Source: Nymphaea colorata
Taxonomy: Eukaryota > Streptophyta > Magnoliopsida > Nymphaeales > Nymphaeaceae
NCBI RefSeq assembly: GCF_008831285.2
Contig: NC_045146.1
Location: 9,684,972 to 9,748,971 of the forward strand
Length of the DNA stretch: 64,000 bases
Direction of reading: 5' to 3'
Shown: positions 1-12,146 of the stretch, in pieces
Numbering within the stretch: the first letter of the stretch is position 1
Layout: the number at the start of each line of letters is the position of its first letter
Notes under the pieces: generated by a model
Seen by the model: only the letters and a program-made list of their open reading frames with translations
What the model was told of the DNA's origin: nothing
Databases searched by the model: none
Made by a program: the position numbers and the translations under genes

Positions 1-140
1 TGAGTTAGCCATGAATTCCAGCTACCATCATTCTATCCATTTAGTGAGAGGCTTCCCTCCATTGCTGGTCATGTTAGATAGGTGCATTTGGTGATAGGCA
101 AGATAATTCACAAATTAAGCAATAATAGATTGTTAGCTGA

Positions 141-2627
141 TGTCACACCCCAAACCTTTGACCCTCAAATAATTTGTTTTTGTTAAAACATGAAACATTA
201 AGGTGAGATGACACAACGATTTACATGGAAAAGAGCTATGCAAGTCAAAACAATGGGGCAAACTTTCTATTATATAATAATTTCAGTTCATACACAAATC
301 ACATCATATTTTCCAATAATACATATGACAAAAATGCCCCAAATCACAACAATGATGCCTTACAAAAACATGACATCATTAAATCCAAAACAAGATGCGT
401 CGGCACTACAATAGACCCAAAACCTCCCTAGTAGGATTGTGAGTAGAGCCATATGATCAACCTGCTGTCCCGGGTCCACCAGAACCTGAAAAAGGAAAAC
501 AACTGAAGGCTTAGCCTTCGCAGTATGGAAACATCCCAAATAAATCTCTAACCTTCTTAGGTAAAGGCTCAAATATGGAGTATAACAATTACAAAAGAAA
601 ATCACTATCATGTCGTGATAGGACATACAGTCACATGACTTGTCATAGAAGCCCCTCACATATATCACAACATGTAAAGGTCACTTGATATCCACAATAA
701 CACATTCAATAGTCACATGCAATTCATGTATAAACACATCATTCGCTTTTACTTCATTCACATTATTTTCATTTACATTAGCTTTAGTGAATTGATAGTT
801 TATATGTGTGCAAACACAAGCACGTGCACATCACGGGCGACCTACAATCAGGAGACAACCCCCGTGGTGGCCCGAAACAATATGGATCCAGTCATGCTGC
901 AGTGAAATAGCAATCATCCATGGTTGTGTGAATTCTAAGGAGAGTTGTTCAGCCTTCTATAAGACACCTAATTTGGGAAGGCGGGAGCCCAACGCTCCAA
1001 GCACATCACACAACGATATCCTAGGGCCTTGCACCGCCTGCACTCTGAGTAGGCGGGACCACTGACGAAGGCGGGACGTCTCCCAAACACATTGCCATAA
1101 CTCATTGGCCTCTCACCTCTTATTCTTTCTTACTTATCATTATGAAAGCACATTCATAAAATGACCGGCTAACTCATGAGGTTGGTTCACTTCGCGAGTG
1201 CACCCATACCTCCAATTGCCTTCACACGAGGTCTACACATATAGTTAACATTCTTACCTAGCCATCATAACATTATGGGTACACCCTTCAATTTCATTCA
1301 TTTGCAATCATGCCCACCACAATGCATGTGCAACATATCACAACATTCAGATTAGTCACACACATCAATGACACCTTTCAAAACATAGCCAAACTATAGA
1401 GGAGATACTCGACTCGATACCCTACCTCATTTGTCTTAAGCAGTTATCATTGCTAGCATGCAAATGCAATTGCAAAATAATATTAGAAACAAAACTCATC
1501 ACATAAGCATTCAATTCTCATCCATACATTTATTCAATCACATCACAAACATAAGAGCCAACGATCCTGAAAACACACATTCAAAAATTGGCCTAGGCTG
1601 GGATTTGCCTGGACTGCCGCCATATTTATCGTGCATCGTCCAAAACACCTTGAGCTTTGATTCTTTTTGCTCAAGGTTTACTCGACGTGCCCGGTGTACC
1701 TGCAAACATAATCAAGCAATAAGATTTCTACTCGTTTCTTTGTAATCTCTACAAGTATGAAATATGATCATTGAATTATAGGTCATCGCCTCAAGAGGGT
1801 TTCGAAGGATAGTATTGCACAAAACCCTCCAATAGGTTTCTTCCCGTGACCAAACAACTTAAGCTCTATGCTATTGATTGCACCAATCAATAATATGTTT
1901 CTCCCTTGCTTTTCAAGCTGAGGCGTCAACCCCGCTATTAAGCTTACCAACTTACATATTCTTTCTAGCCACTAACAACGTAATACACACATCGACAATA
2001 GCGTGTGCCACTTGTTCATAATGACGATCTTACATCTCAACCACATCAAATTTCTACCATGTTTCCTAATTGCTTCGAAAATCATCCCATCATGCTAAAA
2101 AAATAGATATACACATGGATCATCATCCCTCCAAAATAGTCTTAGACCTTCCCCAAAAAGTAAATTCGCTAACATGTATTCCAAATCATAAAACCTTAAG
2201 TCTAGCATGCTCAATCAATAATTATACATGTGCCAACAGAGATTATTAGATAATTTAAGCTTGATTAGGCCTCGTTCACCCCACTCTTAGAGTCCAAACT
2301 GCTGCAATGCTCCCGGTAGCCATCCCAAATGTTCGATTGATCCCTAGCAGCAAAAATCATACGATACCTTCACCACCAATGTCTTCTATTTGTTGTTATG
2401 AGGGGAAAGATGCATCCTCAACCTGCAGTCTGGTCAAACAACCACAAAAATAATGAAAAAGAGCAAAAAAGAATGCAAAAGGAGGGGTTGTCGTTAGAAT
2501 GGGGTCTCCGGCAGTGAGGATCTGGTTTGGCTGAAGATGGGAGACACTCAAAGTAAAGAAAAACTGGTGTGAGAGAGAGTGTGCAGAGAGGGAGAGTGCT
2601 CGGTTGAGGGAAATATAAAAGGGGAGA
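141..2627. mobile_element. Family S long LTR, copy S1, 3' end lost
   Basis: It begins TGTCACACCCC and follows the same order of landmarks as the complete copy at 23377-26596: the GACGACACAAC-like block, the CCTTGCACCGCC block, the CTCGAC..GATACC block and then a purine-rich stretch. It stops in that purine-rich stretch near 2627, without the usual GTGTTACA terminus. The small ORFs inside it are not conserved between copies. If the element is read on the minus strand the termini become TGTAACAC...GTGTGACA, which resembles plant chromovirus LTRs, but the orientation is inference. Confidence 0.6.
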
Positions 2628-2628
2628 G

Positions 2629-2676
2629 ACTGGTGAAACTAATAGTGAAACAATTATTACTGGTGAAACTAATAGT
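2629..2676. repeat. 18-bp direct repeat, two copies
   Basis: ACTGGTGAAACTAATAGT occurs at 2629 and again at 2659, 30 bp apart, exactly where copy S1 loses similarity to its family. The 2677-2899 interval holds nothing I recognise. Confidence 0.7.
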
Positions 2677-5349
2677 CACAACGATATATTTCACTGGTAT
2701 AGGCTTGCTTTCCTATAGTGGTGGTCCACTTGTTAGAAAGCTAGCTTTAACTTTATATATATATGAAATTGTGGAGAAAATTTTAAATCAGGGTTAAGGG
2801 AAAACGCTTTAACATCAAGGAATCTTTTCAATTTTTAAGAGATGATCACCATTTTGGAATTCACATTGGAAAAGGAAACCTCTTTTGTGCCACTTATAGT
2901 GTCACACCCCAACCCTTTTAAACCCTCAAAGAACTTCTTTTTTTTTTTTAGAACATAAAGCGTCGAGGTGTGACGACACAACAATGAAAAATGAGTTATG
3001 CACATCAAATAACAATGGGGCAAACATTCTATTATGTTGCAAATTCAAGTCATACAAAATCACTTCATATTTCTAAATGACACACATGACAAAAATACCC
3101 CAAAACCACAACATCAATGTCTAACAAAAACAAGACATCAATGAGACCAAAACGTGATGCATCGGCACATCAATAGATCAAAAATCTCTCCAATAGGATG
3201 TGAACAAAGCCATGTGATGAACCTGTGGCCCCAGGTCCACCATAACCTAAAAAAGGTAATCAATAGAAGACTTAGCTTTTGCAGTATGACAACAACCCAA
3301 ATAGATCCCTAACCCTCTAATGTAAGGGCTTAAATATGAGATATAACATATATGAAAACATAAACAATATTATATCATGATAGGAGCATGTAGTCACATA
3401 ATTTGTCATAGTAGCCCCTCACATATTTCACGACATGTAGGGACCACTCAATGACCACAAGTAATCCACTTAATGGTCAAATTCATTTCATGCATATTCA
3501 CTTCATTCATAGTTGTTTTATTCACATTCATTTCATTTACATTAGATTCAATGAATTAACAGCATCTGTGGCTGCAAACACATGCACGTACATACCATGG
3601 GTGATCTACAATCAAGAGACAACTTGTGTGGTGGTCCGAAACAATACAAATTAGTTCACACTGCAGCGGTAGAGCAATCATCTATGGATGTGTGAATTTC
3701 AATGAGACTTGTTCAACCTTCCCAAGGACACTCAGGTTGAGAAGGCGGGCACCCAATGCTCCAAGCACACCACACAACAATATCATGGGGCCTTGCACCA
3801 CCTACGCTCTGAGCAGGCGAGACCAGGGGTGAGGGCGGGACATATCTGAAACATATTGCCATAACCATCCAGTTTTCCATCAATTATTCTTTATTAACTT
3901 ATCATTATGAGAATACATTCACAAAAGGACCAGCTAGCATACGAGGTTGGTTCACTTCACGAGTGCACTCATACCTCAAAATGCCTCCATACGAGGGTTA
4001 CACATTCATTCAATACTCTTAGCTAGCTCTCATATTTTATGAGTTCTTATACCCTTCAAATTCATTCAATTGATTAATGTCCATGGCAATGCATACAAAA
4101 ATCTTATAGCATTCACATCAATCAAACATAACAATTACATCATATGAAAACTTAGCCAAACCACGAATAGTAGTCTTGATCCATGATTGGCTTGTAGCTG
4201 TTCTATGCAAATATCATGCTAAGATGCTCACTAATGTACAATTAGGGTCGATGAGATACTTGACTCGATACCCCACATAATCTGTCATAAGTAGTTGTAA
4301 TTGCTAACATGCATATATCATCGCGTAGTAATTTAAAGACAATCAATCAATCTCATAATCAGTCCATCACACACATACATTCATGTGACCATAAGCACAT
4401 TATATCATACATCAACCAACAAAACACAATGTAGGATCTAACGATCCTGAAGAGGACACACTATAAATTGCTAGAATGCATATGACATCATGTAGTAATT
4501 TAAAGACAATCAACCAATCTCATAATCATTCCATCACACACATACATTCATGTGGCAATAAACGTATTGAAGCACATATCAATCAACAAAATGCAACATA
4601 GGATCCAACAATCCTGAAGAGGACGCACTCTAAATTGCTAGCATGCTTATGTCATTGTGTAATAATTTAAAGTCAATCAACTAATCTCATAAGGAAATGA
4701 GCACATGCATACATTTATGTGGCAATGAGCACATTATAGCACAGATCAATTAACAAAACACAACATTGAATCCAATGATCCTGAAGAGGACGCACTCTAA
4801 ATTTGGCCCCAGCACGGATTTGCCTGGAATCCTACAAAACCTATCGTGCATCACCACAAATTCCCAAAATCACCTCGAGCTTCGAATCTTGTCACTCAAG
4901 GTCTACTCGACATGCCTGGTGTACCTATAAAAATATTCAAAGTGATAAGTTTTCTACTTGTTTCGCTTTAAAATCTATACAAGAAATATGATCATTGAGG
5001 CATATGTCATCGTCTCAAGAGGGTGCCGACAAGTAGTATTGGCCCATAAAGCCTTCCAATATGTTTTTACCCAACTCTTTGAGGCTGTGACCAAACAATT
5101 TAAATTTCAAAACTTTGTTTCAACCTATAACCAATATGTTTCTCATTTGTTTTCTAAGTTGAGACATCATCCTAGCAATTATGCTTTCCAACATAAATGT
5201 TCTTTCCCAACAAGAAACGTAATATGTACATCAATAATAGCATAGGCCATGTGTTTGTTAAAATGGTTCTGAACGTTCTCAACATCATAAAAGACTCTAC
5301 CATGTTTCCTAACCACTTCAAATATTAATTAATCATGCTAAAAAGATAA

Positions 5350-8165
5350 TTATTTAGCAATTTTTTTCAAAAGAGTGCATTCCATTTTCACCCAAATGAA
5401 ATTTTTAGTTATTTGGATTTAAATTTTTAGACCCTAAGCCAAATGCCAGACCCAGAATAAATTCGCAACTATTTACTTCAAATTGAATCTCTAAACCCTT
5501 GTATGAACCCAAACAAAATTTTCAAACTCAAAACTCAACTTCAGACTTGAGATTTAAATCCAAAATCCAACTCTCGGATCCGAATTAGATCCAAAACCCA
5601 AGTTTAGATCCAAGTAGAGAATTTCAAGCTCAAAATCCAAAATCGAGATCAAAACGATAAAATTTGATGCTATGAATGTCGCATGAGCATGCACAGACCT
5701 TTTTCGTTCTCGCACCAAGACATGTTTTTGAGTCTAGATCACTCACTAGAACGCATCAACAACCAACTGAACCCAATCTAGATTTAAAACGAGTTTGGAA
5801 TCGGTCATCCATTTGTAACAGAAACCATCTTTTTACACATTTTAAATAAAAAAGGTTTTATGTTTTTTATATGAACGACCCTTTTTAGTTATTTATTTAT
5901 TTATTTTATTTTATTTTATCTTATTTAAAAAGAAAAAAAATTGCTTGTAAGGCGAACGGCAGGCGCCTGAGCCAGGCATGCATGACCCATTTTGATGATA
6001 AAACCGCCCCTTGACGGGTGGTTTTGGCCCTTTTAGGTGGAAAATATCCCTACCCACACCCTAAAGGGTATTTGTATAGATAATGGTCAATCCTACTTAG
6101 TCAAAACCTAATTTAAAAAAAAATGAAAATCATTCAAGAATACTTGGAATTTGTATGAAAATCTTGTTAAATTCAAAAAAATTTAAATTTTGAGTTCCAA
6201 AACTCTTTATAAATACCCTCACAATCTTCCATCTTGGACATGAGCTAACCCTTGGAGAACCTCTAGTGCTTTCTCACTTGAAGACTTGAAGTTTTCCCTT
6301 AGCTCTCTTTCTCCATTTCTCTCTTCTTCTTTTTTTCATTCTTTTTCTTCTTCTTCTCTCCTTGGGAGCAAGCTTCTCCAAGTCTAAACTCTTCAAGGGA
6401 GTACAAGAAGATCTCTTGGAGGAATGTCGTTATCATCTTGGAGCTTCACCCAAGGCGACCTTAGGTTCGTCATCTTGGACCCTCATTCCTAATATCATTT
6501 ATATTCGAGGTATGTAATCCTCCTCTCATCTTCATCTTTTTTTTTTTTATTTCCTCTTGCCACCTCCCTATGGCCGTGCAAGAAAGCCCTAAGGATTTTC
6601 TATCCATAATCGATCACTACTCTTGATTGCACCGGAGCATGAGCAAAGACATTTTCTTTATTTATTTTGGAAGCATGCTTGTTATATTACTTTGTTCATC
6701 ATTTATGATTGAGATGATGTCAGTGCTTGATAGATTAATTTTTCCTTAATTAATGGGAGAATAAACTGTGAGAATGAGTGTTTGGGGTTGAGATTTTTTC
6801 ATTTTTATGTTTAAATTTTGAGGTGGGGATTGTCAAACCTGGAAAGTCATTCACGAATATATATATGTTAAAATACATTTTCATGTCATTCTCACGTTTA
6901 GTTTTTTTTTTAATCACCTGAGTAGGAATCCCAATGAGCGCTTTGTTGTGTCGCTCTTCATTTTATGTGTATTTGATTTCCTTCCATACCCAACAGTTGA
7001 GAAATAGACTCTCTTGTAACGATGAAATAATCATGGTTATATTCATGTATAAAATATTTGGATTCATGTTTTTAAAAAGATTTTTGAAAGTAAGAATCCT
7101 CTTTAATGAGGCCTTGGAAACTTAGCCCATGCTCTTGCATGAGCTCAAGTTCCTCTTCGGCCTACATAAAAGAATCGAAGTCAGATATTTTCAAGTTATT
7201 TCTCAATTCCAATTTTCATGAAAACATATACATATATACATGTTATATACGTATATGTACACACGATTATCTCTTTTTGTCCATCTCTTTCTATGATTCA
7301 ACATATTATTTATGACTTTCATATACATATGAATGCATATATACATGTGTTCCATTTTTCCTCTCTAGAATCTTTTGTTTCTCCTTCTTCAAGTTAAATG
7401 TCTTCTTTTACAACTTTCATATATATATTGAAATCAAGTAATGACTCAATATTGAAATCATGTTTAATGGTCTACAATCCTATTCCATTTTCAAAAACTT
7501 TTCTCTTTTCTTAGAAGTACTTATGACAATTTTATAAATACGAATGAAAAACTTAAATGTATGTGATGGTAGGAATGCTTTTAGATGAATTTTATGGTAT
7601 GAATGAATAATTTCATTCTAATCATATAAGATCAATACATTTATACATTCACATTCACTTAACATCACGAATGATCTAAAAGAATTTAAAAAAGATGAGA
7701 TGGAGTCCTAACCAGGTAATAACTGAATTACAGCAAAACCCCAAACCTACTTAAAGTCTTAAGAGAAATCTACAGTGACTTCAAAAAGTGATATCCAAAG
7801 GTTTTCAAATAATATCTGTAGAGATTTCTCAATTCAAAAATTTTCAAATCAAAATGTTTTACACTCTCAAATAATTCTTCAAAACTTTCTTAAAAAACTT
7901 CAACATTTTCTTAAACACTACACCACATTTATAATGAAAAAGATGTTTAGGCAAAAATGAAATGCATAAAAAATAAGCATAGCCCTTGGATTGGTTACCC
8001 CCAGTAAAGGCGCCGAGAACGGTCAATTCTCGTACCGACAGGCGGGTCATTTTCTCTCTCATTTCAAATAAAACCACATTTTTCTGGAGCAATCCAACAA
8101 CCAAAATAGATTTTTTGGGGATGCGAACATTAGGACAAAAGTCTAATAAAATTAGATTTGTTTAG
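5350..8165 (+). other. Insert in S2; promoter-like, possibly part of another LTR
   Basis: This 2.8 kb has no counterpart in other family S copies. A TATA-like CTTTATAAATACC near 6207 is followed by a CT-rich leader (6280-6370) and a GAGGTATGTAATCC sequence. Around 8008 there is a GGCGCCGAGAACGG..CGACAGGCGGGTCA stretch resembling the R-U5 part of plant Gypsy LTRs. No protein with recognisable domains is encoded. TTTAGCA occurs at both edges (5353 and 8161), which may be a target duplication or chance. Confidence 0.3.
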
Positions 8166-8431
8166 CAGTACTCACTTCTCTTTTAGCATCTTAGCCGTTG
8201 TAGTGTCCCCAGCAGCAAACTCAAGTGCTTGAATGATCCCCAAGCGGCTAAGGTTATATGTTGTTGTCTTCTCGAACATCTTCTATTTGCTGGTATGAGG
8301 GGAAAGACATGTTCTCCTAGCTGCAATCCAACCCAACACGATCAAATATAATGAGAATGAGTGAAAGAGAGAGCCAAATTAATGAGAAAAGAGAACATTC
8401 AGTTGAGAGGGGGATGGTTCGGGTGAAGGAG

Positions 8432-8456
8432 ACACACACACACACACACAGAGAGA
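8432..8456. repeat. (CA)n(GA)n microsatellite
   Basis: A short CA run followed by GA, within the purine-rich part of copy S2. Confidence 0.8.
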
Positions 8457-9018
8457 GAAATCTATCAAGAGGAAAGGAGCACTCGTTGGTGAGGGAGAGT
8501 ATAGAAAGACAATGAGGGAGCATGCGAGAGGGAAGTAGAGGGAGAAAATCGAGAAGGGGCGACACGACTCGGGGAAACAGGGAAAAGCAAGAGAGAGAGA
8601 GATTATAAACGAGAGAGAATACGGGAGGGTGTGAGCAAGAGAGGCAGCACATGGAAGGGGCTAGAGATAAACAGATGAGAGGGTGAGAGCTGGCTGGAGA
8701 GAGATGATTGAGCAGAGAGAACTCGGGATAGAGGGGGAGATGAACAAAGAACAACAAAGGGATAGGGACATAGATACGATAGAGGGTGAGAAAGAAGAAG
8801 ACAGAAAAGACAGAGAGATCGAGAGGGCTTACCTCAGTGCCGCCGCCGCTGCACCTTCTTCTGCCTCCTGTTTCTCTATGTCACATTCGAACCAGTGAGA
8901 AGGACAAAGAGGGACAGCCCCGACGTCGGGCCTTCCTCTTTTACGTGGGTGGGGTTCGGGTCCCGGTCTGGGCCCTGATCCAAACCGACCTGCTAAAAAC
9001 GCAGCTCGTTACATGTAG

Positions 9019-10797
9019 GCTGCATTTAGGAAGGTTTAGCTAGGTTATTGCAAATCAGTTATTTTTTTATTACTGGGTTGCATTTTAAAGATTATATATC
9101 ACATGCATCTCATTCGATTTTAGATAAGAGACCTAGTTAACCCGACTAAGTGACATGGCATAATGATGAGGCTTCCACTAGGACCCACCATCGCAGCTGG
9201 ACAACTACATGGAATTTAAAAAAAGTTAACATCTTGTCTAAACTCCTAACTGGACCATATCATTTATATAATGCATAGGGATATAGGTAGGATAACATAA
9301 CATTCAATACATTTTCATCACGCACATCATACTTGATTTTATTCATGCATGCATTCACGTGCTCTTCATATCATATCATGCACAGTAGGTCATGCAATTC
9401 ATGTTCATCCTTGTATATCGTCCAAATGTTTTCACATCCATGCGTAGTGTATTGTGCGTCAAATATGCATAAGGGATGGGTCAGGTCAGTCTAGGTATTT
9501 GAGTCGTGTCGTGTTAGAAGTGAGTTTTAGTACTTAATTTGTCATGTTTAGAATTAAAATTAGAATGTTAATTTATTGTTTTATCAATTATCTGGCCGCA
9601 ATTAGGTGTACGTAACTCATATTATGCATTTACGTTGAGGGATAGATATATTCATGTTAATTTATGTAAAAAATCAGAAATGAGGCCCATTAGCAAAATG
9701 GAATTGACAGGGCAAATGACAAAAATTTTCCATGAAATTTTAAGTGTAGTTGGGCGCGTGTGTCAACATTCTCTATACCAATTGTCGTGATAATTGACTA
9801 TCATTTAATATGACTTTAAAAACCTATTTTTCCTTCTAGTTTTCTGAGAATTGCTGTTAAATATTTTCTGCATTAAAACAACTATATATATTAAAAAATA
9901 TAAATGATTTTGAGTTCTATAAAAAGGCTGTCTTCTTTACTATGTCAACTTTCCAAGGAATCTAATTTTCTAAAATTTAGAAAAGATTTGCACCTTTGAG
10001 AGAAGCAAATTATAATACATTGTCCACAAATGTAGACTGTGTATTATAAAGGGTATTTTACTAATTTTCTATTACTTTTTACTCATTTAAAACAAAGTGG
10101 TAACTCTCTTCTCATACTGTTTAAAGACTAATTTAGGGTTAAAATTAATTTTTTTATTTTTATCATTTATATTTTATTTTATTTATGCATTAAGTAGTGT
10201 ATGCATTTGTATTGTCTTATTTATTAGGCTACGTATGGGTATGATGGCCGCCGTAGGTTGTTTAGGTTTGTTCATTTACTCAGTTTAATTTATTCAATTC
10301 GAATGATTTTCTAACTTTGTTGGTTGAATTGAATTGGTTGAATGTTCTTTCTAATACTCGATGTATCCTTGTTTAAACCTTTTAGTCATTCAATTAATAA
10401 AGTTCGAGTGGGAATTAATCAAATTCTTAAACCTTGTTAGTCAATGGAACGACTCGTACTGATTACTAAGTTGAGTTCGGTAATTGTATAATTTGGTGCA
10501 TGTCCTCAGTTGTTCTTACAACGAAAATATCTTTTTAAGGGTGCATTCGATGCAAAAAAAGCATCAAACACCTACAAAGCGGAAGGAGGTTATTTGCTAT
10601 TAACTTGCATGGGGGTGTGTGAAATGAACAACCATCTATAACAAGAGGGGGTTGTCATTTCACAATTTTCCGTGGAAGTCCATAACATGGAGGCCAACCT
10701 CCTAGAAAGCAATTTCATGGTGTGAGAAAACAATCCATGTGAGAGACGATATCGTAATGGAGCCACAACAAATCCGTAATTTTAATGAGAAATGAGG
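9019..10797. other. AT-rich interval, nothing recognised
   Basis: No ORF of coding character, no terminal repeats and no RNA gene could be supported here. It separates copy S2 from the LTR element that starts at 10803. Confidence 0.5.
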
Positions 10798-10802
10798 GGG
10801 AC

Positions 10803-11431
10803 TGATACAAGCCTTAGTCCGAGTAGGCCTAACCAAGGCCAAAGGCACGGCCACAGTGAGAGATCACGGCTCAGTGGAATTAAACTTCGAGTCTAGAGCA
10901 AATGCAGTGGGACGTGCGGGAGGATATGCAACGGCTCTAGGACATGAATGAACTAGGTGAAGACCAGCAATTGGGGGAATCCGCGAGTTAGGATACTAGA
11001 TCCATAGGATTTCTCCGGTATAGGCCATGGTCCATTCTTGAGTCGTGTCGAAACCCAAGTCTCTAGAGTCGGTCTAGGACGAGTCTAGGGAGGTCTCTTG
11101 GCTGAATTGAGCTCAGCTCAATGAGGTTAAGGGATGTGTCAAGTCCGAAGTTTGGGCGGCAACCCGGACGAGGTCCCCACCTTGAGCTCACAAGGCTCAA
11201 GGGGCGTCTAGCTAGGACTTAGCCGTTTTTCACTTCTTGATTTGCTTTATTTGAGTTTGCGCCAATTCGGTTTTGGATTCAAACTTACCAAGGCGGGTTG
11301 TGCCTTGGATCCATTTTGCTTAGCATCGCTTTGATTCTTCCTAGTGTCGTAAGGACCCTCTACGAGGATCTTGGGGAGTAGGATTGACTCTAGGACTGGG
11401 CTGTCGCCTAAGCCGGAGTAAGATCCTACCA
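10803..11431 (+). repeat. 5' LTR of the LARD-like element
   Basis: 629 bp, TGATAC...CTACCA. It matches 14820-15448 with five substitutions that I could count. Confidence 0.92.
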
Positions 11432-11434
11432 ATT

Positions 11435-11447
11435 TGGTATCAGAGCC
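11435..11447 (+). promoter_or_regulatory. Primer binding site (initiator Met tRNA type)
   Basis: TGGTATCAGAGCC, complementary to the 3' end of plant initiator methionine tRNA, three bases after the 5' LTR. Confidence 0.85.
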
Positions 11448-11582
11448 TACGTGGAGGATTCCGTTGCTTGTTTACATCATGTGAATTCAAATTCTAGAGT
11501 TTATGTTGCTCATAAGTGCAAGAAAGATCGATTTTGGTAAAAGCAGGTAAAAATTGGAAAGGAGAGTTCCAAACTTTTGCAG

Positions 11583-11612
11583 CTGATACCAAACCTATCA
11601 ATTTGGTATCAG
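11583..11612 (+). other. Perfect 11-bp hairpin containing a second primer-site copy
   Basis: CTGATACCAAA and TTTGGTATCAG are exact reverse complements around an 8-base loop. The right arm runs into a second TGGTATCAGAGCC (11604-11616), so the leader holds two primer-site sequences 169 bp apart and the second can be masked by the hairpin. Confidence 0.8.
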
Positions 11613-12146
11613 AGCCATCTTGAGAGGCCGCCGAACTCAGTTTTCAGATTCTTGCAGTGTTAGTTTCTTCAGCCTGCATTTTTTTTCAGTTTCTGAAAAA
11701 CCAGAAACTACGCCGGATTCCGGTGGCCGGCGCTTCAGCTCCGGCATCAGAATTGGTCGAGCTTAGGCTCGTTGGAAGTGCCTAAGTCTCAGGAATCTCC
11801 AGTCCAAATTTCAGAATTTTTGGAGTTACGGATCAAAAGTTATGAATTTTTGAGTGGACCCCTGTCACTGGAGAGATTCCTGCGCGGTTGAAGAACAGGC
11901 CCAGTCGTGACTTTCAAAAGAACGAGTGCTTTCCTGGAACAGAGTTAGAGCTTGATCTTGGTGGCGTTGGATTCCTTATTGTGTCTAGTATTTTGCTACC
12001 AAGTTTCGTGATTTTTGGACGTCTGGTTAGAGAGTTACAGAATTTACAAGTGTCGTGGTTTTCAGCTTTTAGTAGTTCAGTTTGGTGTTTGAAATAGATA
12101 GCTTAGAAAGTTTTAAGCATTTGTTTTGACTTTAGAGAAGGCAAGA

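Larger units (their letters stand above)
2900..9013. mobile_element. Family S long LTR, copy S2, with internal insert
   Basis: It starts TGTCACACCCC at 2900 and ends CGTTACA at 9013. The flanks are TATAG (2895-2899) and TGTAG (9014-9018), a 5-bp target duplication with one mismatch. Similarity to the other family members runs from 2900 to about 5350 and resumes near 8166, at the block preceding a GCTGGTATGAGGGGAAAG motif. It continues through the purine-rich stretch to a GGGTCC-rich tail. No gag or pol was seen, so it behaves as a solo LTR interrupted by other DNA. Confidence 0.6.

Noticed and set aside
5353-8167. TTTAGCA at both edges of the S2 insert as a target duplication
   Set aside because: Seven bases in AT-rich DNA can match by chance and the insert lacks defined termini, so the call was not made firmly.
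8317-8757. Minus-strand frame of 146 codons
   Set aside because: Same purine-rich LTR section; low-complexity composition.
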